Shown: positions 42,605 to 52,617, counted from the first letter of the stretch. The stretch: DNA of 64,000 nt from Maniola hyperantus (GCF_902806685.2 NC_048549.1:12107594-12171593); one strand, 5' to 3'. Notes: a model not told the origin generated them from the sequence alone. Program-made: numbers and translations.

Positions 42605-42850
42605 ACCATGGGCTGTGAAAAGTTAACACACAGACAGACATAAGTTCGAATTTATAATGCGAGTGGATTTAGTTTTAAAATCCTGTGGGAGCTCTTTGAT
42701 TTTCCGGGACAAAAGTAGCCTATATCACTCTCCAGGTCTTCAAGTAGGTATATCCATACAAAAAATCACGTCGATCCGTTGCTTCTTTGCGGCGTGATTG
42801 AAGGACAAACCAATAAACCAACAACACTTTCGCATTTATAATATGGGTAG
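42605..42850 (-). repeat. HEL-A/HEL-C mosaic
   Basis: A HEL-A 5' piece (GCTGTGAAAAGTTAACACAC) and a HEL-C copy (GATTTTCCGGGACAAAAGTA, ATCACGTCGATCCGTTGC, CATTTATAATATGGG) joined at about 42660. Confidence 0.65.
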
Positions 42851-42902
42851 TGAATAGTGATAGTCTGGATAATATGGATTGGTTTATTAGTGAAGGCAAC
42901 AT

Positions 42903-43353
42903 TGGGGCCGATTCTCTTGAACACAATCTCTAAACTAAACTAAATTAACCGGTCTAAATCTAGTGCTATCCTTTTCCGCAAGCAACATTATGACAGGGAT
43001 AGCAATAGATTTAGACGTATCATTTTAGTTTTGTTTAGATATTGGCACCGATTGGCACAACCTAATTTTAGAGTATTGGCACCCTCTTCTTACTATTGTA
43101 ATATGAAAAGGACAGAAGCAGTTTGACATTTCTAAATTTAATTTTTAGATGGTAAAACCCGTGATTTTAGCACGCACTCGCGAACCTACTGTTTAAATTT
43201 GTATTGTGCACTAAAATTTAGTCTTTAAATGTGAAAGTCATGTTCCGTTCCTTTTTTAGCATTAGTAAAAAGAAAAGGATGCAGATACTCTAAATTTAGT
43301 TTAGAGAGAGACTAGAGAATCGGGGCCAATTGTGTACAAGGGAATCGGCCCCA
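42903..43353. mobile_element. MITE with GGGGCCGATTC inverted ends
   Basis: Left TGGGGCCGATTCTCTTGAAC, right (reversed) TGGGGCCGATTCCCTTGTAC, both then ACAAT. 451 bp, no transposase frame. It ends 26 bases from the TRIT1 exon at 43379. The insertion duplication is not clear. Confidence 0.75.
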
Positions 43354-43378
43354 TTGTATTTGTAAGTACTAGCTTCAC

Positions 43379-43502
43379 CTGTTCACACTTCAACCACAGT
43401 ATGATGGTGGCTCCCGGTCTTCTTAGCTGACCTTCGCTAATCTTCTGCTCGTCCAGAACCTCACTGTGTCGCCGACCAGTTTTGAGCCACACCTCTATTG
43501 CT
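43379..43502 (-). CDS. TRIT1: tRNA isopentenyltransferase (TRIT1/MOD5), internal exon
   Basis: Exon of 124 bases: one base completing an Arg-type codon, then 41 codons reading AIEVWLKTGRRHSEVLDEQK, ISEGQLRRPGATIILWLKCE, Q. Human TRIT1 has VARSLQVFEETGISHSEFL then a loop and NPCILWLHADQ, so the match covers the conserved (R)xxEVxxxTG helix of the MiaA family and the strand before the DERL motif. Acceptor TTGTTACAG|A at 43503 and donor GAACAG|GTGAAG at 43379. It joins the 14670-14785 exon in phase 0 (CAG|AGC). Upstream exons with the P-loop (G.TG.GKS), DSMQ and GGTNYY motifs were looked for on the minus strand to 64000 and not found. Confidence 0.9.
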
Positions 43503-43544
43503 CTGTAACAAGGTAAAATATAGTTTAGAACTAGTTAGTTTTAG

Positions 43545-43795
43545 TTATAGAAAGAAAGAGAGAAAAGAAAAGACGTATATTTACATAACTGTGCCACACA
43601 TCACATCTTAAAACTAAGAGCTATGTCCGGCGCTTCTTCCACCTGAGAACAAGCAAAAGAAGCGCCTTAACAAACTGTCATGTGTGGCACAACCCGAAAA
43701 AGGGTCCCAGCTCAGCATTATGCTGTATGCCTTGCTGCACAAGAACATACAGCGCTGATTTTCAGCTGGTACCCTGAACTATAGCTATAATATAT
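43545..43795 (-). mobile_element. LINE-R 3' region
   Basis: GAAAGAAAGAGAGAAAAG, GGTCCCAGCTCAGCATTATG and CAGCGCTGATTTTCAGCTGG, as at 19865-20125. Confidence 0.45.
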
Positions 43796-43918
43796 TATTA
43801 TATAGCCTGAATTATAGCTAGTTTAGTTTAGTTCTAGCACTCCTTTCACATCACCTCATGCAAAGAGCGAAACTCTTTATTTTACACCAAAACCTTATGG
43901 TTTTAGAAATAGAATAGA

Positions 43919-44143
43919 ATCTAAATATATAAAAGGAGGTGACTGACTGACTGATTGATCTATCAACGCACAGCTCAAACTACTTTATGGATCGGGCTGA
44001 AATTTGGCATGTAGATAACTGTTATGACGCAGGCATCCGCTAAGAAAGGATTTTTTGATTGAAAATTCAAACCCTAAGGAGGTGAAATTTGGGTTTGAAA
44101 TTTGAAAAAATCCACGCGGACGAAGTCGCGAGCATAAGCTAGT
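43919..44143 (+). repeat. HEL-B
   Basis: ATCTAAATATATAAAAGGAG to CGCGAGCATAAGCTAG. Confidence 0.85.
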
Positions 44144-44767
44144 AGAATACAATACAACAGAAATATAACAAAGATGTTTGCAAGTACAATAAGTAGGCTA
44201 TCGTCAAAATAGCGATCTCTTCCAGGCAACCTTAGGGTAGAGGATTTAATGAAATTTTAAAAAAGTGGAATTGAGGGGGGGGGGATAGATAGAAACAAAG
44301 TATAAAACTTATCATAATTAATATCTGTGAGACTTTTAGAATCTAATACCGCCTTCACATCTCACTGCTGTAATTAATAACTAAATAAGTCAATTAACAC
44401 TGCAGTGAAATAAAAATAAAATCAACCACACCATAAAATTACAAAGGGGATTAATCAATCATACCAAAATTAAAGAAAGCTTTATTAGTCTATTCTATGA
44501 GTCTATGGATTTGGTCGGCCGTTATTTGAAAATAGAAGCGGTTCAATATTGTGATGTACACAGTCGAAAGAATGCGCGGTTACTATTTTACGATGCCTCA
44601 ATAATAAATCAATAACTAAAGAGTTATAAAAAGAGATATAAAAGAAAAGAGTGAAAGACACACGCCTAAGAGAAGACTTCTTGCAGAATTCCTCTCTAAG
44701 TGAAAAATACAATCAGATTTTTAAATTTATTTTTTATGTAAGATAGTTTTGCGCTTGACTACGATTA

Positions 44768-45028
44768 TTACCCATATTACAAATGCGAAAGTGTGTTTGT
44801 GTGTTGGTTTGTCCTTCAAACACGTCGCAACGGAGCAACAGATCGACGTGATTTTTTTTAGCATAACTGAAGAGTATTATCCTAGAAAATTAAAGAGAGT
44901 ACGGGCACAAAACAAAGTCCGTGTTCGTCCTTGGGATGTACCTTACAAATTTCATCGAAACCTATTATACGGATGGGCCGTGAAAAGCTAGCAGACAGAC
45001 AGGCACACTTTTGCATTTATAATAAAAG
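44768..45028. repeat. HEL-C/HEL-A mosaic, inverted halves
   Basis: Starts as HEL-C on plus (CATATTACAAATGCGAAAGT, GTTTGTCCTTCAAACACG) and ends as HEL-A on minus (GATGGGCCGTGAAAAGCTAG, CACTTTTGCATTTATAATA). The two 5' ends face outward, so the whole has inverted-repeat symmetry. Confidence 0.65.
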
Positions 45029-46384
45029 CAAGTATGGATGGCGTTCCTTACTCCTACCTACCTACCTACACTACAGTTTCTCAAGAAACTGTAGAGTAGG
45101 TATTCTATTTTATTTCAGTCTCGGATGATTTCCTATATCACATATTATGGTATTTTATAGACCCGGTGATCAGATAGTTTGGCATGCATTGCTATTGCAT
45201 TATTAGCGTAAAGCTTCTCAATCTGTGAGAGTGAGGCAGTGTTGCTTTATGTAAAAACCAAATGGTTAATAGACGTACGTCTAGTGCCAGACAGGATTTG
45301 AAAAAAAAAACATAAGCAACAGGTGCGGGTCGTCGACCTCGCTTACATCATGGCAGGAAAAAATGGCAGCTCAAAATCTTGTTAAAAGCCTTGTACACAT
45401 TGGCCAACGCACTCGGCCACCGTATTCAGCGATCACTTCATATGCCAGCTCTCTTGCAGTGTAACGACATAATAAGTATGAATTAAAGAAAGTAAGTATA
45501 ATGTAAGCAGCTGTTACGTACCACGATAAATACGACAATTATTTAATTGTGGATATTTCGACCAAATTACTTGGATTATAGTCACTACGGGACGCGGTGC
45601 TGCAAGATGGGCGTACGGAACGGAACGTAAGTACGACGATCTTCCTTCTCGTTCTTCTTGCAGGAACTTGACGATTCGACCGACAGAATACACTGCTATT
45701 CACAATATACATATATACGCTATATACAATATAGTCACAATTTACTTTCATGTCTTACGACGCGACGCTGTCCTGGTTTGAATAATTCACTGGATTCCAA
45801 GCTTGCTAGCAGTAACTATAACTGGGTTGAAAATCGTATTTATCGTGGTATGTACCTGTCAGTTAAATTACATTGCCTGTGTCTTTCCATATAGCCATCA
45901 AAGGACCTTGGCGCAATTCGAATGCAGCGTTTACACATTTGGCGGCCGAAAGCATCGGGCTAATTGGTACTGGAGACTTTACATTAAGATTCGGTCGATG
46001 AATTCCCATATTATGATTCGTTTTTAGTAATGGGCTTGTTAATTTTCTTGAATGGGTTGTAAGCATGATTATGGAAGCATATTTCAACCGATTTAGCGTT
46101 TCTGGGAATCGATTTTTTGCGTTCAACGCGAGTGGAATCTTAAGTATTTTACCTGTTAGCGTCGAATTGAAGCACCTCTTAGTTTAATGTTATTTCATTC
46201 TTAAATATAATGTATCTACCTACTTCAGTGATATAAATATCTAAGTGGTTTTCATTGCCAATGTTTTATCTTATTTCAACAAAAGCAGAGATTTTATAGT
46301 TACGAACTAATTAGATATGGACTACTCAGATAGACAGGTCTTATAAGTAACAGCTAAGTATGTTATAACACGTCTCGTTAGGTG

Positions 46385-46490
46385 GTGCTTCTTGGGTTCG
46401 ATCCCGGGCACGCGCCTCGATATTTTTTTCAGATTAAAGTAACCCTTGACTGCAATTTCATCTGGTGGTAAGTGATGATGCAGTCTAGCT
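46385..46490. mobile_element. SINE-2 and SINE-3 scraps
   Basis: GGGTTCGATCCCGGGCACGC (SINE-2 B-box) is joined to CCTTGACTGCAATTTCATCT and GGTAAGTGATGATGCAGTCT (SINE-3 3' end, minus). A TIR-M scrap follows to about 46520. Confidence 0.5.
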
Positions 46491-46833
46491 GAAACCTATA
46501 GACTTTGACTTTGCTAAGACTGATAAGACCAAGATGCCGATAAAAGAAGGTTATCTTTTAATTCGCGTAGCGTATACCTTAAGTATGTTTCCAACCTAAC
46601 TTCTAATAAGCTTTAGGCACAAGCTTTTCTTAATGACAGAATCTGTCTGTCCGTTAGACAGACATTTTCTGTTGAATGTGACAGACAGACAGTAGTCGCT
46701 ATTCATTAGACTCTACCGGTTCTCATGGGATACAGGAGCTTACATTAATTCGTTTCGTTTGCTTCAAGACTTTCTCACAATTACTATCATCCACCTCAAT
46801 GAAACCATGATATACAATGAAGTCCATGATATA

Positions 46834-47318
46834 CAATGAACCAAAAGCTTAATTTGCTTTGCTTAACGTTTCGCCCCGACACCGGAGCATCCTCAGGAGA
46901 TGTAGACCTTACAATCCTCAGGAGATGTAGGTCTACATCCAGTGGCGTGCACAGGGTTTGGTGCCAGGGTAGGCATTAGTTATGTGAAAACCTGTTTTAC
47001 TGGTTGGTCATAATGAAAAATATGCATTGAGCCATTACAACTGGGGTAAGCACTGCATTTATGCCTTTATGACCTGCACGCCACTGTCTACATCTCCTGA
47101 GGATGCTCCGATGTATGTCGGGGCGAAACGTGCGTCGAGTGTGTTTGGGATTTGTGTGGTGCTGCGTGGTGGTGGTGCGTATTGCTTGCCTGGTGGCTGC
47201 TTCTTCCTGCATATTTAGCAGTGGGAGGGCGGGCGGTGCATTTCGCATGCTGCATGTTGCACCATATAGATTCGACCTGTTTCAGCGGATTATAGCAAAT
47301 TAAGCTTTTGGTTCATTG
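46834..47318. mobile_element. Foldback MITE with 25-bp perfect TIRs, interrupted by a hAT MITE
   Basis: Arms 46834-46858 and 47294-47318 (CAATGAACCAAAAGCTTAAT...) are exact reverse complements. A second inverted pair lies inside (TTTCGCCCCGACACCGGAGC near 46870; GATGTATGTCGGGGCGAAAC near 47109), split by the hAT element at 46940-47086. Confidence 0.85.
46932..47094. mobile_element. hAT-type MITE, nested, 8-bp duplication
   Basis: Element 46940-47086, 147 bp, with 12-bp perfect TIRs CAGTGGCGTGCA. It is flanked by the identical 8-mer TCTACATC at 46932-46939 and 47087-47094. Both the 8-bp duplication and the CAGNG start are hAT features. Confidence 0.88.
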
Positions 47319-47364
47319 TTGGTCTGAGTTGACAATCTGTTGAGGCTTAACTTGTCTCATCACT

Positions 47365-47455
47365 GCTTTAGTTTTTAAGTTCGGGTATAAATTGTCACTA
47401 CTATATCATCTTATAAATGCAACAACCGACTTTTAAAAAGTGTAATTTATTACCT
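47365..47455 (+). mobile_element. LINE-S 3' UTR, end only
   Basis: TAGTTTTTAAGTTCGGGTAT to GTGTAATTTATTACCTACTA. Confidence 0.55.
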
Positions 47456-47457
47456 AC

Positions 47458-47540
47458 TAGCTGATACTCGCGACTTCGTTCGCGTGGAATTAGGTTTTTA
47501 AAAATCCCGTGGGAACTGTTTGATTTTCCGGGATAAAGAC
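47458..47540 (-). repeat. HEL-A, 3' fragment
   Basis: CTAGCTGATACTCGCGACTT to GATTTTCCGGGATAAAG, where it jumps into a CTGA run. Confidence 0.7.
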
Positions 47541-47571
47541 TGACTGACTAACTGACTGACTGACTAGAATA

Positions 47572-47655
47572 GAATAGAATAGAATAGAATGTTTTTTTTA
47601 TTCATGTAAACTTTTTAAAAGTGCTTATGAATAGTCAGGTTTAATTTACCTGACT
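47572..47655 (-). mobile_element. RET-O inserted in a CTGA run of HEL-B
   Basis: On minus: GGTAAATTAAACCTGACTAT to an ATTCT tail. CTGACT occurs at both junctions, which may be a 6-bp duplication or just the CTGA run. Confidence 0.7.
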
Positions 47656-47763
47656 GATCTATCAACGCACAGTTCAAACTACTGGACGGACCCCTAAGGG
47701 GGTGAAATAGGGGTTTGAAATTTGTGTAGTCCACGCGGACGAAGTCGCGGGCATAAGCTAGTC
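47656..47763 (+). repeat. HEL-B, part
   Basis: TGACTGATCTATCAACGC to GGGCATAAGCTAG, with an internal deletion after CTGGACGGA. Confidence 0.75.
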
Positions 47764-47945
47764 TTCTATATAAACGTGTAACCTCTTGCCAATATGGAGT
47801 GGTGGTGGGACAATTAATCCGTCCCATGTCCGTCCCTTCGTCCCGAACGAGACACAGCGAGCACATGTCTCGTGGATTGATTAAGACAGGAAGTCGTTCA
47901 TTAAGCAGCCACCGGGTGACTCCTCGATCAACGACTTGACAATTA
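47764..47945 (-). other. Open frame of about 60 codons, unidentified
   Basis: Minus strand reads SLYNCQVVDRGVTRWLLNER, LPVLINPRDMCSLCLVRDEG, TDMGRINCPTTTPYWQEVTR. The CSLCLV pair and low repeat content are of interest. No start, splice sites or family recognised; it could be a fragment of a retroelement. Confidence 0.25.
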
Positions 47946-47979
47946 TATAGAGAGAGACGTTAAATAGGAGTAAAAAGGC

Positions 47980-48180
47980 CAAGTGCGAGTCAGACTTGCG
48001 CACCGATCGATGGTTCCATACTACAGTCGTATGTTTTCGACATTTTGCACGATAAATTAAAACTATTATGCTTAAAAATAAAACTTAAATCTGTTATAGA
48101 ATGTACCAGTAAAGCCCTTTCATATGATACCCCATTTGGTAGACTTTGAAAATTGAAAATAATTAATATGTTCATGAACA
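47980..48180 (-). repeat. FP-D, partial
   Basis: GGCCAAGTGCGAGTCAGACT to AATTAATATGTTCATGAACA. Confidence 0.7.
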
Positions 48181-48187
48181 TTAGCTA

Positions 48188-48342
48188 CGTTAATAATGAC
48201 CAATATTTCCCTTCCCTCTTCAGCTAAGCTTAAGCTTGTGCTAGGAGTGGGTGCCTATGACAATAATGCAACGGGTAGGGTATGAACCGCCGACCTTTCG
48301 GAATTCAGTCCGCTCAGTTGTAACCGTTGAGCTATTGAGGAA
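48188..48342 (-). mobile_element. SINE-1
   Basis: Minus: CCTCAATAGCTCAACGGTTA, GGTTCATACCCTACCCG, AGGGAAGGGAAATATTGGTC. A HEL-A 3' scrap (TTCCCACGGGATTTTAAAAA to CATCTAG) follows to 48392. Confidence 0.75.
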
Positions 48343-48443
48343 AATGAAAGAATTCCCACGGGATTTTAAAAAACTTCAACATCATCTAGTTATTAAATTG
48401 AATTTTACAACCTAACCAACGATGGATCATCTATTACATTAAA

Positions 48444-48789
48444 GGTAGCATTCGGTTCTTCTGCGACCGCGACGTGCGACTGCGACCAGCGACTACGCGA
48501 CCATGGTCGCCTGTCGCAAGGCGACCCCTAGCTTTCGGATGTCAGCGACCGCGACATCGCCAGTCTTCCCGCAGTTTTTATGTGTGACTAATATCTCGTC
48601 CTCGCTCGGTAAAAACGACGCCATTTTGATGTGCTTCTCGCCTGCGTCGCGCGACGGCACTGGGTCCGGAGCGGTCGCCATGCCGCTCTCTGGCCCCGCC
48701 CACCGGTCGCGGGATTTGTTTAGTGCTCCATATAAATTAATACAAAGCAGTGGGTCGCGCGACCCGGTCGCTAAGAACCGAATGCTACC
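48444..48789. mobile_element. MITE with 17-bp perfect TIRs and GCGAC subterminal repeats
   Basis: TIR GGTAGCATTCGGTTCTT at 48444-48460 and its exact reverse complement at 48773-48789. Just inside each end are runs of GCGAC/GTCGC (CTGCGACCGCGACG; GGGTCGCGCGACCC). Flanks TTAA (48439-48442) and TTAC (48791-48794) suggest a decayed TTAA target, but this is not certain. Two overlapping open frames (117 codons minus, 129 plus) owe their length to the high GC content. Confidence 0.8.
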
Positions 48790-49212
48790 CTTACACACAA
48801 TGCACTCCGCCAGAAAGATCGGCAGGCTATTGTATTGGCGGTCCATCTATCTCTTCCTTCAGTCTGTGTTTCCGACGAAACAAATTGTATAGTAATGTAT
48901 CGCATGATAACTTCATTAACGAACATTCTCATGCTCAATTAACTTCTAATGTAATACACGAACATAAATTATGACTTAAGTTCGTTAATGTGAATTGGTT
49001 ATCACTTGTTACTTAACTCGTTCAAGTTGACGTTAACCTTGAATATTAAGCCAGTCTCTGCAGACAAAAACCAATTTAAACCATCTTCATTGTCTTCATC
49101 AAGCAGAGATTCCAGAACAAAGTACTCAGGGAAATAACCAATGCAATGCGTAAGAAATCACGATATCCACATGGACTTTAAGACTTTAAGTTCGAAAACA
49201 AAATAACACATA

Positions 49213-49350
49213 TCACTTTTTTTTTTTAAATAGATATAGCGAGCAAACGAGCAGGCGGGTCACCTGATGTTAAGTGATTACCGCCGCCCATGAACATTTG
49301 CAGCACCAGAGGAGCCGCCGATGCGTTGCCGGCCTTTTAGGAATTTGTTG
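49213..49350 (+). mobile_element. Repeat J (probable LINE 3' region)
   Basis: GCGAGCAAACGAGCAGGCGG, TCACCTGATGTTAAGTGATT, GCAGCACCAGAGGAGCCG, GCGTTGCCGGCCTTTTAGG. A second fragment lies at 51711-51768. Confidence 0.55.
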
Positions 49351-49426
49351 GTCCGCCCCTTGAATAACCCCATGAATAGACTTAGAATAGAATATAATAC
49401 ATTATATTGCATTAATGTGTACACTG

Positions 49427-49690
49427 TACAGTACGCGGGAGGAAATAATGTAGGTAGGGTCAGCAACAAAGCTAGGTTTGCACCCGCCAGTACAAGCGAC
49501 TATGGACTTGTGCGTACCTACCTAGCTTTGTTGCTGACTTTACATCGGCCTTTAGAATGACATTTCGGCTTTGTAGAGCGTTGTCTCTGTCACTCATACC
49601 TATATGACGTTTTGTCAGTCTGAACGACAGAGACAATGCTCTACAAATGTGCTATCTCCTTCTAAAGGTCGATGTACATGACTGCTGTAC
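49427..49690. mobile_element. TIR-E, interrupted by a small foldback
   Basis: Left ACAGTACGCGGGAGGAAATA, interrupted at TA 49451, resumes at TA 49541 with CATCGGCCTTTAGAATGACA, TAGAGCGTTGTCTCTGTCAC; right end GGTCGATGTACATGACTG is worn. Confidence 0.75.
49451..49542. mobile_element. Small foldback MITE nested in TIR-E, TA duplication
   Basis: 19-bp perfect arms, GTCAGCAACAAAGCTAGGT at 49459-49477 and its complement at 49520-49538. TA at 49451-49452 and 49541-49542. Confidence 0.8.
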
Positions 49691-50942
49691 ATGTTTAGGT
49701 GTTATACTTAGATATAAAAGTTCTAACAGTTAGCTACTTTGTGGCGTGCGTATTTTGCTTACCAAACTAAAAAACACTATCTATTTACATCAATAATTTT
49801 CAGAAATATATTCATTAATATTACAAAATGCCTTTCTTATTAACCAATTTCTCAACTTATTTTTAAACACATTGCCTTCTCATTTTTAATATTAAGTGGT
49901 AAATGATTATTTTTTTTTACACCGAATTCAATAGCGCTTTTTGAGAAAGTGTAGCTTTTATTTTGGGGTACAATTATGTTGTATGCAACGGCTTATTACT
50001 TCTGCGTTATGTTTTCAAAGCAACGCCTTGGACATAGAAGGCTTTTGCACTAAGGTTCCCTTTATAAATTCTGATTTTTCGAACCCACGGGATAGGCAAT
50101 AAATAGGATTTATACTTTTGTCAAGCGAAGACGCGGGCGGTCGCCAGTTGAAAGAATAAGAGTATCTAAAACATCATACCGAAATATGGTGAATGTGTTA
50201 TTTTACATGATATGGTTACAATTATTTTTTCAATAGCTCTAGCAATGAAAGAGTAATCATTGCCGGCACATGAGTTGAACACAGCGATGATGCTTCCCAA
50301 TCAATTAATTTCAATAATTATCTATCGTTACGTTTAATGCCCCTTTAGATATAAGATTACATTTTAATAATGTGAGACAAAAACATATGTTACAATGTAC
50401 TTACCGACTATTGAAAATTACAGACATTAAGCAACAAAAAAAAACTTAAAAGCGGTCATTGACTTCGCGGCCTACCGTGGACAAAAAATAATCATATCAT
50501 AGGTTAGCACTTACGACGTTTTACGTCGTACTTGAGGAAATTGTACATAGATCTTATTTCTGTGGAATAGGCTTGTAAGTTGAGTTGAGACTTTGTTTTC
50601 TGGCTGGTGTTTTGCGTGGTTTGAACGGTCACATGTGACGAGTTGTCAAGTCGAGCCATGGGATAATTGATGATCTGTCACAGTCACCTACGGAAGGTAT
50701 GAGGCGTGGTGTGGTACTGTGTAATAAATATCATTCTTATTGTTAAATCTAAACACACTGTTTGTTTGACCCTATACGGCATTATTAGGGTTACTTCTTT
50801 TTAATGTATGTGTAATGATGATGTTATTAATGAAAATGGCTTTTTCGTACCCGAAGGGACAATGGGACAGTCGTGCCAATGGGTTCGCTCCGCTGTTCGA
50901 TATCTGTTGTCAGCCGGCTGTATTTTATAAAATATATAATTG

Positions 50943-51110
50943 GAAAGCCTCGGTGGCTCAACGGTTAAAGGAGCGGACTGAAATCCGAAAGCTCGCCGGT
51001 TCAAACCCCACCCATTGCATTATCATACCTACTTCTAGCACAAGCGTTATGTTTATTTGAAGGGGAAAGGGGAATATTAGTCATCATGATTAACTTTAAC
51101 TTAAATATTT
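50943..51110 (+). mobile_element. SINE-1
   Basis: GCCTCGGTGGCTCAACGGTT, B-box GGTTCAAACCCCACC, CATTATCATACCTACTTC, GGGGAATATTAGTCATCATG, A-rich tail. Confidence 0.8.
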
Positions 51111-51315
51111 TTTAACAAAAAAAATTGTAACAGGTAGAGAGTTGAAATTTTCCATATTCCCGTTCCAAAGTTACAGAGTTACAAGTATTTATCTAATTAG
51201 ATACAAAATATCTTTAAAACTGTGTAACTTTAAAACTAGTTATTTTTGAATAAATTTGGTAAACCACAGACATAGATATTGGTAGCTAGGTCCATATTCC
51301 GTACAAACGTAGTTT

Positions 51316-51722
51316 TTTTAGGGTTCCGTACCTCAAAAGGAAAAAGGAACCTTTATTCACTTCGTTGTCTGTCAAGAAACCTACAGAGTACTTCCCGTTG
51401 ACCTAGACTCATGAAATTTAACAAGTAGGTAGGTCTTATAGCAGACGTCAGGGGAAAAATCTGAAAACCGTGTGAATACATCACAAAAAAATTTAAAATA
51501 TGTTCATGAACAAATAATTAGTATTTTCAACATTTAAAGTAAAATTACTATACAAAGTAGGGTATCATATGAAAGGGCTTTACCTGTACATTCTAAAACA
51601 AATTTTTATGTATTTTTATGCATAATAGTTTTTGATTTACCGTGTATATTGTCGAAAAAATACGTCTGTAGTGCGTCCATCGGTCCGTGAGGCTGACTCG
51701 CACTTGGCCGGTTTTTTTTAAT
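51316..51722 (+). repeat. FP-D, complete
   Basis: TTTTTTTAGGGTTCCGTACC to CTCGCACTTGGCCGG. Repeat J begins at its end (51711-51768). Confidence 0.8.
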
Positions 51723-52275
51723 AGAGATAGCAAGCAAACGAGCAGGCGGATCACCTGATGTTAAGTGATGAGATAAGGAGTGTTTGGATCATAAATAAGA
51801 GCCAAAATACGTTTGTACGAGGCAAGTGACGGAGGGACCGCAGTAAAAGTGGTTTTATAAGCAAAATTAATTGCGCATGTCTAATAAAAGGACATAGATC
51901 TAAAATCTACTTGAGGAGCCCTACTAATTTAGTGAACTTGACCTCGACCCCGACTCAACTGTTTTTTTATTATAATATAAATGTATCAAGTTAATTAGCC
52001 GCGAATATATTTCGCATTAAAAATACCAGTTAAACGGGTAATTATCACTTTATGCTTACTTAGTTACTCAGTTATCACAGTGTGTGAACAATTTGCCAAG
52101 TTTTATGTAGGTATCTACAAGATTATGCCCGCGAATTCGTCTGCTGGTTTGTTTTGTTTTAAATTCATTATTTCACATAAAAAATAGAATGTATAAAGGC
52201 GAACGTAATATCTAGAGGTATTCTCTTTCAGTCAAGAGCTGCATTCTAATATGGGCCTTTGAAAGTAGTTACGAT

Positions 52276-52617
52276 AGCTGCAAAGTGTCGGGGTGCCAGC
52301 CAGGTAACCTCCCAGTGTGCCTGGGTGCTGCTGGTCCCTTTTGGATGCATCGGGCATCCGAGGGGAAGAGCAGTATTCGGGCCGGTGCACCCCGGTAACA
52401 TAGCGGTGGTTTGCTTCGGCGTTCCCGTGACCCAGTCGCCAGGCGACGTGCAGGAATGCCGATGGGTTTTAGTGGGTATTCCGGTCGCCTCTCGGCCGGC
52501 GAGTCCCACATACCTTCCCTTCAGTTAGTTGGCTGGCTGGTTAGCTGGCTGGCTTCCAGGAGGGGGGGATGCGTAAACGCATTTCCCAGCGTTAAAAAAA
52601 AAAGCTGCAAAGTGTCG
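52276..52617 (+). mobile_element. 5'-truncated non-LTR retrotransposon with 15-bp target duplication
   Basis: The 15-mer AGCTGCAAAGTGTCG occurs at 52276-52290 and 52603-52617. Between them are 312 bp of GC-rich sequence ending GGGGGATGCGTAAACGC, CAGCGTT and a run of ten A at 52593-52602 or so. This is the structure left by target-primed reverse transcription. The insert does not resemble other repeats here; the frames through it (73-89 codons) have no recognisable domain, so it is probably a 3' UTR with the end of an ORF. Confidence 0.88.

Larger units (their letters stand above)
14786..43378 (-). other. TRIT1 intron, 28.6 kb
   Basis: Runs from the donor CAG|GTGAAG (43378) to the acceptor TTTCAG (14786). 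Everything recognisable inside is repeat, listed separately. Longer parts in which I see no gene or clear repeat: about 17500-18390, 19000-19670, 19720-19860, 22420-22750, 23570-24140, 26440-27405, 28050-28480, 29095-29375, 30550-31270, 31600-32115, 32500-32890, 33270-33800, 33970-34350, 36000-36970, 37130-38395, 38740-39820, 41380-41690 and 41730-42160. Confidence 0.75.

Noticed and set aside
45601..45690. Small intron (GTAAGT ... TTCTTGCAG) near 45630-45660
   Set aside because: Donor and acceptor are only about 30 bases apart, too short for a spliceosomal intron, and no exon is recognisable.
48493..48892. Overlapping frames of 117 (minus) and 129 (plus) codons
   Set aside because: Both lie almost wholly inside the GC-rich MITE at 48444-48789, where few stops occur by chance. 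Neither has a domain.
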